This document shows, one piece after another, positions 31,982 through 41,327 of a DNA stretch of 64,000 bases (positions are counted from its first letter, which is position 1; every line of letters starts with the position of its first letter). The DNA is from Acidobacteriaceae bacterium KBS 83 (GTDB lineage Bacteria > Acidobacteriota > Terriglobia > Terriglobales > Acidobacteriaceae). Location of the stretch: NCBI GenBank assembly GCA_000381585.1, contig KB906738.1, positions 1-64,000 on the forward strand, given 5' to 3'. The position numbers and the translations under genes were made by a program. Under the pieces are notes generated by a model. The model was not told the origin of the DNA, did not search any database, and saw only the letters and a list, made by a program, of their open reading frames with translations.

Positions 31982-33205
31982 TCACTCCACGAGAGCGATC
32001 GTAGTAAGCGGAGAAGTGCTGACTGTGCTTGTGTAATTCGTAATGTTGATCGTGGCATTTCCGAAGTCATAGAGTTTGTTCACGATGATGTCGGCAGTGA
32101 AGTTCTCCGTGGTGTTACCGCCTAGCGTGAGCTGGGCTGAAGGTGCGTAGATGATGCCCGTAAGATTGGCGACCGGGGTGCCCCTCAAATTAATTTCGTG
32201 GGTATTGTTGGCGTCCTCATAGATCAAAATGCCGTTGTATGCGCCGGAGGTCGGCGCCGTCAGGTTCAGTGTTGTGTTGCCGCTGCCGCCACCGTCCATG
32301 CTCCCGTTTGGCCCCGGAAGGTAGATCGTGACACCTGTTCCGGTCAGGCTGCCATGGCCCTGAAGAGAAAGTGTCCCGGTAAATACGTAGACTCCCGCGC
32401 TCATCGTGACATTTTTGCTAACCGAGATATTCCCGCTGTAACAGACAGTTCCACCGGCTGTCGCCGGTCCCCACGTAGTACCAGTTGGAGGGGCAGTGCA
32501 TGAACCGGCACTGTAGGTGGGCGGAGAGACCAAGGGGGCTAACGGATCGCTGTATGGCGCAATGCCTTGGACCGGTCGGGGAGTACTGTCGCTAAGTTGA
32601 CCGGTCGCGCCGCCCACGACCCCGACTCCTCCCGCAGTCAGTGTGCCGCCTCCACCCGTGAATTCGAGCGCATTGGAGTTACTGGAGTCGTCGATGACCA
32701 GACAGCCCGGAGCATCCACATTGAAGGAGCCCTGCAGGTGGATGGTGTCCGGGGCAGTCTGATTCAAAGCCGTTATGCACGATGTGCCCGTCTGCGAGCC
32801 ATTGAATGCCACCGCACGCGCGGATACCGGCGTCGAGCTAAAACTGAACAGCCGCATGAAGAATGCCGGTTGCGGCTGGGTGACGATGGCTTCTGCATAG
32901 CCTACCTGGCCGGCATGAGGGCCATCCGCAGCCGGATAGGATGGGCTTACAGTCGTCCCATTGACGCCGTCGGTAAAGCCGTTCTGCGCCGAAGCTGCGT
33001 ATTCAGCCGCGGTGACCTGGGTGGCATCGATGTTGATCTGCTTCGCGCCTGCTATGGCAGCAGCATCCGCTGCAATCTGCAGGTTTCGTTTCGCGTGGAG
33101 GAGAACGCCGACATCCGTGGCGAAGCCCACGAAACCCAGAATGCAGGTCAAACACAGCGCCACCAGAATCACAGTCTGGCCGCTCTCATCTCTCATGCGC
33201 TTCAT
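31982..33205 (-). CDS. tadG: TadG-like pilus assembly protein
   Basis: The product has 407 residues from ATG 33205, with AAGGAGG about 10 bases upstream. The N-terminal 'MRDESGQTVILVALCLTCIL' and 'LHAKRNLQIAADAAAIAGA' are the TadG/TadF signature (membrane helix, then the 'DAAALAGA' motif). The rest is a beta-rich, Gly/Thr/Asn-rich periplasmic domain without a von Willebrand MIDAS motif that I can see, so it is the short TadG form. It opens a tadG-tadE-tadE run. Confidence 0.88.
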   Translation of the reverse strand: MKRMRDESGQTVILVALCLTCILGFVGFATDVGVLLHAKRNLQIAADAAAIAGAKQINIDATQVTAAEYAASAQNGFTDGVNGTTVSPSYPAADGPHAGQVGYAEAIVTQPQPAFFMRLFSFSSTPVSARAVAFNGSQTGTSCITALNQTAPDTIHLQGSFNVDAPGCLVIDDSSNSNALEFTGGGGTLTAGGVGVVGGATGQLSDSTPRPVQGIAPYSDPLAPLVSPPTYSAGSCTAPPTGTTWGPATAGGTVCYSGNISVSKNVTMSAGVYVFTGTLSLQGHGSLTGTGVTIYLPGPNGSMDGGGSGNTTLNLTAPTSGAYNGILIYEDANNTHEINLRGTPVANLTGIIYAPSAQLTLGGNTTENFTADIIVNKLYDFGNATINITNYTSTVSTSPLTTIALVE

Positions 33206-33295
33206 GTCAGTGCGTCCTCCTTGCCTTTCCGGCCGCTCACTCCACTTGCTCGGGCCCAACTTGGGGGAACTAACGAAATCTCAACCTTGTTTCAT

Positions 33296-33730
33296 CTAAT
33301 GCGGCGGTTCCAACGAACAGCCCAACACGAGTGAGGAAAGAAAAGCACGCAGCGCATTCCCGTCCTGCACCTCAACGCCCTCCGCGATGTACTCCTGTAC
33401 TCGCCGGCCCTCTTCTGTCTTCGGCACGACGAAGCGCAGGCCAACTCCGTCCTCGGCAGAGCGCATGACGCGGGCCTGCACCGTAATCGCCCGCCTCACG
33501 CCCGCATCATCCTTCTCTGTCCGCTGCAGCGTGATCGTCACCACGGTTCCCGGATACCAGCGCTGCGCCGTCAGAAGATACAAACCGGTTGAGCTGATAT
33601 CGCGAATGCACCGCGCACTCGCAGGACCGCCATCCCAGAAATAAGCGATGAGCCGCGGCGCCACGTAGCGTTGCGGTCTCCGTTGATTGCGCGACATCAG
33701 CTCTTCAAACCAGTTCTTCATGGCTGTCAT
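33296..33730 (-). CDS. PilZ-domain protein
   Basis: The 144-residue product contains 'QRRPQRYVAPRLIAYFWDGG', 'IRDISSTGLYLLT', 'ITLQRTEKD' and 'SAEDGVGLRFV', the PilZ order of RxxxR, D/N-x-S-x-x-G and a terminal strand. These motifs bind cyclic di-GMP in active members. Here the first motif is RRPQR and the second DISSTG, so both look usable. The ATG overlaps the stop of the DUF192 gene by four bases. Position inside the tad operon suggests c-di-GMP control of pilus assembly. Confidence 0.85.
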   Translation of the reverse strand: MTAMKNWFEELMSRNQRRPQRYVAPRLIAYFWDGGPASARCIRDISSTGLYLLTAQRWYPGTVVTITLQRTEKDDAGVRRAITVQARVMRSAEDGVGLRFVVPKTEEGRRVQEYIAEGVEVQDGNALRAFLSSLVLGCSLEPPH

Positions 33731-34176
33731 CCACTTCGAAGGGCAGATTTTGTTCCGGCCGAATCTTCAGCAGCGTACGCATTTGTCAGGGCCTGCAAGC
33801 GAATCTCCATCTCTCCCGGCGCGCATATCAGGATCCGATCGCCCTTTTGCGTCTGCGACGAGTAGATGGTGTGCTGAGGAAGTTCGAGAACGCTAGCGGC
33901 ACGAATCCGTAAGGGTGCGATACGAAATGTCGGGAAGTACTCGATCACTTCAATGACTTCCTGTGCATCGTTCAGATAGACGAGGTCCAGGCGAACGAGA
34001 ACACCCAGGGTGTGAACACCGCTCGAAGGAACAACCCAGATTCCTTCGTCGGAACGGAGGTGGAATCTGCCTATGAGGCCCCTTAAGCGCGCGAAGGAAG
34101 TATCCGCTGCGCGAATCCGAAGGCCGAGAAAGCATTCACGCGTCTGGTTGTATACACAAAGGGTAGGCGTGTTCAT
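33727..34176 (-). CDS. DUF192 protein (second)
   Basis: From ATG 34176 the product has 149 residues: 'VYNQTRECFLGLRIRAADTS', 'RLRGLIGRFHLRSDEGIWVV', 'GVHTLGVLVRLDLVYLNDAQ', 'FPTFRIAPLRIRAASVLELP', then 'GDRILI'. This matches DUF192 from start to end. An upstream ATG at 34272 would add 32 low-complexity residues and is less likely. The gene is coupled to the PilZ gene. About 40 % of recognisable positions agree with the other DUF192 protein of the locus, so they are not recent duplicates. Confidence 0.78.
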   Translation of the reverse strand: MNTPTLCVYNQTRECFLGLRIRAADTSFARLRGLIGRFHLRSDEGIWVVPSSGVHTLGVLVRLDLVYLNDAQEVIEVIEYFPTFRIAPLRIRAASVLELPQHTIYSSQTQKGDRILICAPGEMEIRLQALTNAYAAEDSAGTKSALRSG

Positions 34177-34491
34177 CCGAGTCTTGCGTCCTCGCGCGGC
34201 CGCCGGCACGATCGCAGCAGAGTGGGGATGCAGCGTCGGTGCCGATGCTTGCTCCACTCCGTCCTCGATCATGGCGTGACCACCACTTTCTCTCGTCGTC
34301 TAATCTGCCCGCAAACAGGCAAGCGACCACTCCCTACGACGCGGGAAGGAGGCCGTAAAAGCTCATCGAACAACACGCGGTGAAAAGCCCGGCCGCCACA
34401 AATCGCCAGCGGCGAGAGCGTTTTGTTGTTGCCTCAATGCAACTCCACTGCGCCGGCGATACTCCACCGTGGAGATCGCCGGCGTCCTTCT

Positions 34492-34587
34492 CTAGTTCAC
34501 GCGCGAGCGACGGCGCTGGACTAGGATGAACAGCACAACGCAAGCCAGAACTGCGGCAACAACTCGAATGAGCGTCACAGTATCCAT
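34492..34587 (-). CDS. 31-residue single-helix membrane peptide
   Basis: The frame ATG 34587 to TAG 34492 has GGAGG eight bases upstream. The product begins MDTVTLIRVVAAVLACVVLF and ends in QRRRSRVN: a single hydrophobic helix with a positive C-terminal tail, so the N-terminus would face outward. It sits inside the tad operon between tadC and DUF192, on the same strand. The strong ribosome binding site and membrane layout make it a credible small protein. I believe similar peptides occur in acidobacterial tad loci, but this rests on memory. Confidence 0.65.
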   Translation of the reverse strand: MDTVTLIRVVAAVLACVVLFILVQRRRSRVN

Positions 34588-34610
34588 TGCAATAGCCTCC
34601 CTTCTTTCGA

Positions 34611-35525
34611 TTAGTGGGTGAGATACGTTTTGAAAGACTCCATGATCACAATGCAGGCCGGACCAAGAGTGACGACAAAGAGCGAGGGAAAGATGAACAG
34701 CACGAGAGGGAACACCAGCTTCACGGTCGTTTTCGCTGCCTGTTCCTCAATCTTCTGTTTGCGTTGGGTGCGCAGCGTGTCCGAGTGCACACGCAAGGTC
34801 TTCGCGACGCTGGTGCCGAATTTTTCGGATTGCACCAGCACCGAAACCAGGTTGCGCACACTATCGACGGCGGTGCGTTCCGCAAATTGCCGCCAGGCGT
34901 CTGTCCTAGCGCGGCCAGCCCGCTGTTCGAGCACCACAACGCCGAGCTCATCGCAGATGGCAGGTTGTGCCACCCGCAGTTCCTCCGCGGTGCGGGCCGT
35001 TGCCTGATCAAGACTCTGGCCAGCCTCAACGCAAATGACCATCAGGTCGAGCACATCTGGCAGCCCGCGGCGTATCTTTGTCTGCCGCGACGTGATCTGC
35101 CTGCCCAGCCAGAAGTCGGGTGCCAGAAAGCCGAGCGCCAGCGCCAGCAAGTACGTGAAAAAGCCTCCGAAGTGGCCGAGACCCGTGGTGGCTGCGATCG
35201 CAAAGAAAACGATCGGCGTCAGGATCTTTGCGCCATAGAAGAACTTTACGGCCGAGTCATTGCGATAACCCGCCCGGACAAGGCGCCGTTGTACGACGGA
35301 GAGTTCGGACTGACTCCGCGGCACCAGCCGCTCCAGTTGTCCGATCATGCTTTGGCCCAGCGACGTGCCGGTCTGCTGCAGAGTGCCAAGGACGCCCGCT
35401 TTTTTTCGGCCCGGCGTAAGCAGGTCAGACAGGCGCAGCACCATGGCTTCTCTGTAGAAGAGTAGCAGGCCCGCACTGCTTAGTAGCACGAAGATCACGA
35501 CAAATGTAACAGTTGCGATTCCCAT
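34611..35525 (-). CDS. tadC: TadC inner-membrane platform protein
   Basis: The 304-residue protein has the T2SSF domain ('RGLPDVLDLMVICVEAGQSL' and 'DELGVVVLEQRAGRARTDAW', then 'VRNLVSVLVQSEKFGTSVAK', 'KTTVKLVFPLVLFIFPSLFV'), which holds two hydrophobic helix pairs. With TadB it forms the inner-membrane platform on which the ATPase CpaF acts. It follows tadB with a 6-bp gap. Confidence 0.93.
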   Translation of the reverse strand: MGIATVTFVVIFVLLSSAGLLLFYREAMVLRLSDLLTPGRKKAGVLGTLQQTGTSLGQSMIGQLERLVPRSQSELSVVQRRLVRAGYRNDSAVKFFYGAKILTPIVFFAIAATTGLGHFGGFFTYLLALALGFLAPDFWLGRQITSRQTKIRRGLPDVLDLMVICVEAGQSLDQATARTAEELRVAQPAICDELGVVVLEQRAGRARTDAWRQFAERTAVDSVRNLVSVLVQSEKFGTSVAKTLRVHSDTLRTQRKQKIEEQAAKTTVKLVFPLVLFIFPSLFVVTLGPACIVIMESFKTYLTH

Positions 35526-35531
35526 AAAGTT

Positions 35532-36506
35532 TCACACTTCCATGTTCACGATCTTGCGAATGACGAGGGCGCCGATAACTGTCATCACGGCGGCGGAGTA
35601 AAGAAGCTCTCTGCCTAAGTCGCGACGCCACAGAAGACTCATGGTCTCCGGATTCACCAGGTACAGTCCGATGCCGAGCACCACTGGCAGGAAGGTCAGA
35701 ATCCAGCCCGTGAGCCGTCCCTGCGCGGTATGCGTCCGAACCTGCCGTCTGAGGCGGAACCGCTCGCGTACGAGATACGCCGCCTTGTCAAGCACCTCTG
35801 CCAAGTTGCCGCCACTCGATCTCTGAATGAGGATCGCGGTGACTATTATTCTCAAATCCGGCAGCGGGACCCGGGCCACGAGATTGTCCATTGCGGTCCG
35901 CAGATCCAAACCGTAGTTCTGTTCATCGAAGCAGATTTTGAATTCCGAGCCGATTGGATTGGGAGATTCGTTCGCGACCAGGCCCAGCGCGGAAACAATG
36001 CTGTGGCCAGCACGAAGCGCGCTCACCATCAGATCGATGCTCTCCGGCAGCCCCTGTTCGAATCGAGCAAAGCGCTGTTTCCTTTTCGCCAGCACATAAA
36101 AGATCGGTCCTCCGCTCAGCAGGAGGCCGATCAGCAGAGCGAGCAGGAGTGTCTGCGTCCGTAGATATACAAGGTAGGCCGGAATCAGGAGACAGGTGGC
36201 GGACATGAGCAGCAGTCCGCCCACGGTCCAACGCAAATTTGCCTGGTAGAGCAGCACACGCAAACGCGGCGCTACCTCAAGGCGCAGCAGCCAGCGGTTC
36301 AGCCAGGGCACTGCGCTGAAGAGTTCCTGCTTGCGCAGGTCAACGATCTCATCCGACGAGTTTGCATTTCCACCGGCGGCCAGGGTGGATTCAAGTCGTG
36401 CCAGCGTCTCTTTCGTTCGCTGCGATGCCCCTACGCCGCTGGCGACCAGAAGCAGAGCGATGACCGCGAAGACCCCGACAAAGACGATGATGAGCAGCAG
36501 CGGCAT
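35532..36506 (-). CDS. tadB: TadB inner-membrane platform protein
   Basis: The 324-residue protein has an N-terminal helix, then 'GLPESIDLMVSALRAGHSIV' and 'FKICFDEQNYGLDLRTAMDN', 'RVPLPDLRIIVTAILIQRSS', and a last helix pair ('GWILTFLPVVLGIGLYLVNP'). This is the TadB member of the T2SSF family. It is 15 bp downstream of cpaF and 6 bp upstream of tadC. Confidence 0.93.
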   Translation of the reverse strand: MPLLLIIVFVGVFAVIALLLVASGVGASQRTKETLARLESTLAAGGNANSSDEIVDLRKQELFSAVPWLNRWLLRLEVAPRLRVLLYQANLRWTVGGLLLMSATCLLIPAYLVYLRTQTLLLALLIGLLLSGGPIFYVLAKRKQRFARFEQGLPESIDLMVSALRAGHSIVSALGLVANESPNPIGSEFKICFDEQNYGLDLRTAMDNLVARVPLPDLRIIVTAILIQRSSGGNLAEVLDKAAYLVRERFRLRRQVRTHTAQGRLTGWILTFLPVVLGIGLYLVNPETMSLLWRRDLGRELLYSAAVMTVIGALVIRKIVNMEV

Positions 36507-36521
36507 TTCTATGGCCTTTCT

Positions 36522-37802
36522 TCAGTTCACTTCCAGTACCTGCTCGAACATGGCCGGCGGCAGGAAGATACCTGAGACGCGAAGCCTCTCAAGGAACTTC
36601 GGACGAATGTGCGTCGGCTGAAATGCTCCGACAACCTTCCCGTCAGGGCCGATTCCTTTTTTGTTAAAGGTGAAGATTTCATGCATGCTGATGACGTTCT
36701 CTTCCATACCAGTGATCTCGGAGATATTTACGACTTTGCGTGTGCCGTCGCTGAGACGAGAGACCTGGACTACGATCGCGATAGCCGAGGTGATCTGCTG
36801 ACGCACCGTGCGCTCGGGAAGGTTGAGATTGGTCATGGCGACCATCGACTCCAAGCGCGACAGCGCGTCACGCGGAGAGTTGGCGTGGATCGTTGTCATC
36901 GAGCCTTCGTGGCCGGTATTCATTGCCTGCAACATATCGAACGCTTCTTCGCCGCGGACCTCGCCGATGATGATGCGGTCGGGACGCATGCGCAGACTGT
37001 TGATGAGCAACTGGCGCTGGCGGATCGCTCCCACGCCCTCAATGTTTGGCGGACGAGTCTCCAGCCGGACGATATTCTCCTGTGCGAGTTGCAGTTCCGC
37101 GGCATCCTCGATGGTGACCAGTCGCTCATTCTTCGGTATGTACTGGGAGAGAATATTCAAAAAGGTCGTTTTGCCGGCACCTGTCCCGCCAGATACAAGG
37201 ATGCTGATCCGGGAGCGGACTGCTGCGGCAAGCATCTCCATCATCTCCAGCGAGATACTCTTCAACTCGACGAGTTGTTTTGCAGCAACCGGACCGGTGC
37301 CGAAGCGCCGAATGGAGAGAGTCGGACCATCGAGCGCTAATGGCGGGATGATTGCATTGACACGCGAACCGTCGGGCAGTCGAGCATCGACCATCGGAGA
37401 GGATTCGTCCACCCTTCGGCCAACACGAGAGACGATGCGGTCGATGATCTGCATCAGATGACGATCATCCCGGAAGGTCGTATCGGTCTTCTCGAGCACG
37501 CCGCCTCTCTCGATGAACACCCGGTCCTTGCCATTCACCAGGACGTCCGAGATCTTTGCATCGCGCAGCAACGGCTCGAGCGGACCCAGGCCAAAGACCT
37601 CATCCAGAAGGTCCGACTGGATCTTCTGTTGCTCATTCATACTGAGCGGAACCTTCTGCTCGCCGATGATCTCCTTCACCACGCCGGCTACTGCCTGCCG
37701 TGCCTGAGTTGAGTTCACCCGAGACAGCTTCTCCAGATCCAGTCTGGAGATCAGGATCCGATGAATGTCAGCTTCGAAGTTCTCGAGATTCAATTGTTCC
37801 AC
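36522..37802 (-). CDS. cpaF: CpaF/TadA pilus secretion ATPase
   Basis: The 426-residue GspE-type ATPase starts at GTG 37802 with GGAAGG upstream. Walker A is '[20 protein letters not shown]' and the Asp box '[13 protein letters not shown]'. Walker B is '[20 protein letters not shown]', followed by the His box '[18 protein letters not shown]'. The N-terminal half has the CpaF-specific '[24 protein letters not shown]'. It drives pilus polymerisation from the cytoplasm. No changed catalytic residue is seen. Confidence 0.96.
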   Translation of the reverse strand: MEQLNLENFEADIHRILISRLDLEKLSRVNSTQARQAVAGVVKEIIGEQKVPLSMNEQQKIQSDLLDEVFGLGPLEPLLRDAKISDVLVNGKDRVFIERGGVLEKTDTTFRDDRHLMQIIDRIVSRVGRRVDESSPMVDARLPDGSRVNAIIPPLALDGPTLSIRRFGTGPVAAKQLVELKSISLEMMEMLAAAVRSRISILVSGGTGAGKTTFLNILSQYIPKNERLVTIEDAAELQLAQENIVRLETRPPNIEGVGAIRQRQLLINSLRMRPDRIIIGEVRGEEAFDMLQAMNTGHEGSMTTIHANSPRDALSRLESMVAMTNLNLPERTVRQQITSAIAIVVQVSRLSDGTRKVVNISEITGMEENVISMHEIFTFNKKGIGPDGKVVGAFQPTHIRPKFLERLRVSGIFLPPAMFEQVLEVN

Positions 37803-37838
37803 GTTGTACCTTCCATCCCGTATCGGGAGAGTGGGCCC

Positions 37839-39098
37839 TTATGTCAGACCGAAAATGCTGAACTTCTTCTTCTTCGCCTCTACTGTCGGTGAATACCCCG
37901 GTGCGCCCCCCGCCATCTGCCGTATGGCCTGAGAGATCGGCGACGATTCGAGAACGATCGGCGATGCAAGGTTTTGTGCCTTGCGAACTGCAACGTAGTC
38001 GCTTGGCACTCTCCACTTTGCCGGCACTGTGAGTGCCTTGGTGATAGCCTCTTCATCGATTTCGACAGCACGCGGATTGAACCGGTTGAGCACGATCTCC
38101 AGTTGCGGAGTGCCCGACTGGAAATACTCCCTGACAATCCTGTTCGCGTTGCGTAATTCAGCAAGGCTCACCTGGAGGACCAGGTAGACCGTTGTGGCGG
38201 AGCTGAGAAGTGCCCGGCCCACCAGACCGATACCAGCCCCTGCGTCCACAACGACATAGTCAAAGTCCTGCCGCACGACATTCACCAGCTTCTCGATCGA
38301 ATCGTCGCGAATATCCAGCGGTGAGTATTGATCGGGAGCTGCAAGCACCGACAGCCCGGAGCTGTGCTTGACCATTACGGTGGAGAGAAAATGCGAGTCC
38401 AGACGTTCCAGGTTCCGCAGGGCGTCCACAGCGGAGAGCGGAGCAGTCAATCCGAGGTCGATGGCGGTGTTTCCCAGAGGAAGATTGAGATCGAGCAGCG
38501 CGGTGCGCTGGTGCGAGCCCTGACTGAGAGCGACAGCAAAATTCGCTGCCAGTGTGCTCACACCGGCCCCGCCTTTGGCCCCGATAAACATCAGCAGTTT
38601 CGCTTCCGCCTGCTTTGCAGGGCGACGTGCAGGTCGGCGGACCGACGCGCGCACCATGGCTTCGGCGATCGTGCTCGACGCGATGGGTTGAGTGAGAAAT
38701 TCGCGCGCGCCGGCGCGCATGCATCGTACAAGTAACTCGGAATCGGTGTGGGCCGAGTAGACCATGATCGTCGCGGATACCTGCCCGCAGATAAGCTCGA
38801 CCAGGTCCAGGGCATGCTCAGGATTGGTATCCAGCTCGACGATGATGACGTCGAATTCAGACTTCAATAACTTAGGCAGATCGTCGAGTTCGGGATACGA
38901 GGAGAACTCGCGTACAGGGCCGGCATGGAAGCTTACAACAGCCTTCGCAACAGCCTTGCGGCCTTGCTGCTCAGGGCCAATCACGGCGACGGACAAGATA
39001 TCGGCACCGAGGGAGTCGGCTTCGTGCACGAAAGCCGGCATCAAGGGTTCAGCCCCTCCGGTTCGCTGATTGCCTGGCGATTCTATCGACATCCGCAT
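37839..39098 (-). CDS. cpaE: CpaE/TadZ-like ATPase with receiver-like N-domain
   Basis: The product has 419 residues. The N-terminal 150 residues form a receiver-like domain ('DVIIVELDTNPEHALDLVEL'). From about 165 there is a MinD/ParA-type ATPase with a deviant Walker A 'FIGAKGGAGVSTLAANFAVA' and 'FDYVVVDAGAGIGLVGRALL'. The Walker A ends in GVST rather than GKT/S, so the usual lysine is replaced by Val, although the deviant Lys (AKGG) is kept. Such proteins place the tad machine at a cell site. AGGAG lies four bases before ATG 39098. Confidence 0.92.
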   Translation of the reverse strand: MRMSIESPGNQRTGGAEPLMPAFVHEADSLGADILSVAVIGPEQQGRKAVAKAVVSFHAGPVREFSSYPELDDLPKLLKSEFDVIIVELDTNPEHALDLVELICGQVSATIMVYSAHTDSELLVRCMRAGAREFLTQPIASSTIAEAMVRASVRRPARRPAKQAEAKLLMFIGAKGGAGVSTLAANFAVALSQGSHQRTALLDLNLPLGNTAIDLGLTAPLSAVDALRNLERLDSHFLSTVMVKHSSGLSVLAAPDQYSPLDIRDDSIEKLVNVVRQDFDYVVVDAGAGIGLVGRALLSSATTVYLVLQVSLAELRNANRIVREYFQSGTPQLEIVLNRFNPRAVEIDEEAITKALTVPAKWRVPSDYVAVRKAQNLASPIVLESSPISQAIRQMAGGAPGYSPTVEAKKKKFSIFGLT

Positions 39099-39133
39099 AT
39101 CACTCCTGAGTCATCGTGCGTGGCCTGTGTCCT

Positions 39134-39649
39134 TCACCGCGAGAAGAAGGAGACGATGGTTCCTATGGCAATTGCCGGCGCGTATGGCATCTTCCGGGTT
39201 AGGGGGTTATTCAGAACCAGTTCCGGATGCGGGCGCAGGCCACGCTTACGGATGCTGAAGAGCAACTCACCTGTCCCGTTGAACAACTCCCCCACAAAAC
39301 CCCCGACGATTGCCCAGATAAGCGCCATCACGCCTCCAACAATGCCCGTCAATACCAGAGCAACAACTAGCTGACCCGGCCCGATCCAGGCGCCAATTGC
39401 CGCCAGCAGTTTCACGTCTCCCATCCCCATGCCGCCCATCCAGTAGAGAAGCCCGAAGAGAACTCCGCCCAAGGCAAGCCCCATCAAACTCTGACCGATC
39501 CCGTGCCAGCCGTGGGATACCCCGGAGACGACTACGCCTGCCACCAGAAACGGCAACACGAGCCAGTTCGGAATGCGGCGGCTGCGCAAATCCGTGATGG
39601 TCGCTACGGCGAGAACAATGACGCTAGGCCACCAGGCGATGGAATGCAT
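39134..39649 (-). CDS. tadV: A24 prepilin peptidase (TadV/CpaA)
   Basis: The 171-residue membrane peptidase has the two aspartates of the family: 'TITDLRSRRIPNWLV' and 'GMGDVKLLAAIGAWIGPG' (GxGD). There is no N-methyltransferase domain, as is normal for tad systems. I took ATG 39649, which has GGAG upstream and lies just after a sigma-54-type promoter. It removes the leaders of the Flp and TadE proteins. First gene of the large tad operon. Confidence 0.92.
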   Translation of the reverse strand: MHSIAWWPSVIVLAVATITDLRSRRIPNWLVLPFLVAGVVVSGVSHGWHGIGQSLMGLALGGVLFGLLYWMGGMGMGDVKLLAAIGAWIGPGQLVVALVLTGIVGGVMALIWAIVGGFVGELFNGTGELLFSIRKRGLRPHPELVLNNPLTRKMPYAPAIAIGTIVSFFSR

Positions 39650-39672
39650 AAAGACTCCGCAGCCCCAGAGGA

Positions 39673-39687
39673 GCAATTCGCCATCCA
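39673..39687 (-). promoter_or_regulatory. Sigma-54 promoter candidate for the main tad operon
   Basis: The reverse strand reads TGGATGGCGAATTGC: GG and GC 12 bp apart with an exact TTGC at -12 and TGGA at -24. The expected start point lies about 12-13 bp before the prepilin peptidase ATG, leaving room for its GGAG. Confidence 0.6.
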
Positions 39688-39710
39688 AACTCTGCTTGTG
39701 CAAGCAGATG

Positions 39711-41315
39711 TCAGAAATTCAGGCGCTTAGGTCCCTGGGTTTTGACCGGGTGTGCACGGTTGTATACAGGGCCGCCTTGAACTGGAACGCCTGATACACA
39801 CTGCTCGCCGGAGGTCCGAGGCGCAGTTTTTGGGAAGAGTGAACTCAGACAGGAGACTGGCCCTGTGACAAAATCGACGCCGTCAAGGTGGACCACTCTG
39901 ATCGTGTCTGGGGGCAGCTTGGACTCGACACTCTCCAGATACTTCCGATAGCCGGCACCATCTTGAGGTAGCGGGTAGAAGATGAAGCGCTCCGAAGCAA
40001 CCGCCCGCATATTCGGAAGCAGCGATGTGTCCCGGCCGCGCATTGCGAACACTCGGATCTCGTCGTGCTGCGGAACCTCAGGATACTCAACGGTCAGGTA
40101 TTGCGGCAGGGAATAGCCAGCATGGCGAAAGCCAAGAAAGTGCGAGTCGAAGGCTACGATCAGTGTGTCCTTCGGGTCCGCGATCTTCGCCAGCGCTCCG
40201 TCGACGGTGCGCAACTGCGACTCGAATCGGCGGACGGAGCGGTAAGAGCAGTAGAGAGGCGAAAACAGGAAGATGGCGATGTTGACAATCGCGCCCGCGC
40301 CAATGATCGACCGCTTCGCGACAAGTGACAAGTCGCTGCCTCTATACCATTGTGATAGCCATACTCCGAGCCATACGCAGCCCGCTGGCGCAAGCAGCAG
40401 AACATACCCGCTATTCACAAATTTTAGATAGATAAAGGTGAAAACACATAGGGATGGTCCGGTCCAGACGGCGCTGAACAGGAATTCGGGGGATCTCACC
40501 CGAATGTTTCTCAGGCCGGTAACCGGAGCCAGAGAAGCCGCCCCGAAGGTCAGAAGGTAGATGAAGGCGATCGTCATGGCGCGCGCCATCGAATTGACTG
40601 GCGACGAATTGAAAATCGTGGTTCTCGACGGCACTAAGCGCCACAGGGAATCGAGAGCGTAGAAGTAAACGCGGGGCCCTCCACTAACCACAAGCATCGG
40701 CAGAAACCATGCCGCGACCGCGAGTGCCAGAACAAGAAGGCCAGTTACCTTGTACCGGATCGGCGTCCGGTACAGGGCGAGCAGAAAGAGGGGCCCGAGC
40801 AGGAGCACCGACGACGGCCGCACTCCGGCTGATATTCCTAGCACCAGTCCCGTTACGGGAACCCAGCGATGGCCGCCGCGAAATATAAGCCAGCAGAGAT
40901 AACCAATCAATGCCGAAAAGAACGCTTCAACCCCGTATGTCAGAGCAACAATGCCGTGAAACCAGGTCAGCGGAGAAAGCAGGAAGAGAATCGCCGCAAA
41001 CCGTGCAGCCGGCTGGCCAGACCATCGCAAAGCGAGCCGATAGATGAAAACGACCGCCCCGCAGCTTGCGGCGACGCTGAGCAGCACAAGCGCCAGGTTG
41101 GGATCGTGAACAAAACGATCGAGTAAACGACCACAACATACGTAAAGGAAATAGCCCGGAGGGTGGGGCTGGTGAACACGCGGGTCGAAGCGTGCGATGC
41201 CTAAGGCGAAGTTCACCGAGTCAAGATCGTAAGGCTCCCGGCTCCTGAAAATGAAACGAGTGAGAGCCACGGCCACCGCGAAAGCTGCCGCGTCGAACTT
41301 CCGGTTAAGGGGCAT
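39711..41315 (-). CDS. Multi-spanning membrane glycosyltransferase-like protein
   Basis: The product has 534 residues from ATG 41315; an ATG at 41429 would add 38. The first loop 'SREPYDLDSVNFALGIARFD' with 'HQPHPPGYFLYVCCGRLL' resembles GT39/GT83-type GT-C enzymes, where the Asp in that loop is catalytic. Ten or more helices follow, then a C-terminal soluble part with 'YSLPQYLTVEYPEVPQHDEI'. The gene comes just before the prepilin peptidase gene on the same strand. It is a candidate for sugar transfer to pilus or surface proteins. No donor or acceptor can be inferred. Confidence 0.72.
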   Translation of the reverse strand: MPLNRKFDAAAFAVAVALTRFIFRSREPYDLDSVNFALGIARFDPRVHQPHPPGYFLYVCCGRLLDRFVHDPNLALVLLSVAASCGAVVFIYRLALRWSGQPAARFAAILFLLSPLTWFHGIVALTYGVEAFFSALIGYLCWLIFRGGHRWVPVTGLVLGISAGVRPSSVLLLGPLFLLALYRTPIRYKVTGLLVLALAVAAWFLPMLVVSGGPRVYFYALDSLWRLVPSRTTIFNSSPVNSMARAMTIAFIYLLTFGAASLAPVTGLRNIRVRSPEFLFSAVWTGPSLCVFTFIYLKFVNSGYVLLLAPAGCVWLGVWLSQWYRGSDLSLVAKRSIIGAGAIVNIAIFLFSPLYCSYRSVRRFESQLRTVDGALAKIADPKDTLIVAFDSHFLGFRHAGYSLPQYLTVEYPEVPQHDEIRVFAMRGRDTSLLPNMRAVASERFIFYPLPQDGAGYRKYLESVESKLPPDTIRVVHLDGVDFVTGPVSCLSSLFPKTAPRTSGEQCVSGVPVQGGPVYNRAHPVKTQGPKRLNF

Positions 41316-41327
41316 GCGCACTTTGCA

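Noticed and set aside
30900-31985. Full 361-residue reading of the second tadE frame
   Set aside because: Its first 183 residues overlap the first tadE gene out of frame and have no TadE similarity. The real gene must start after 31460.
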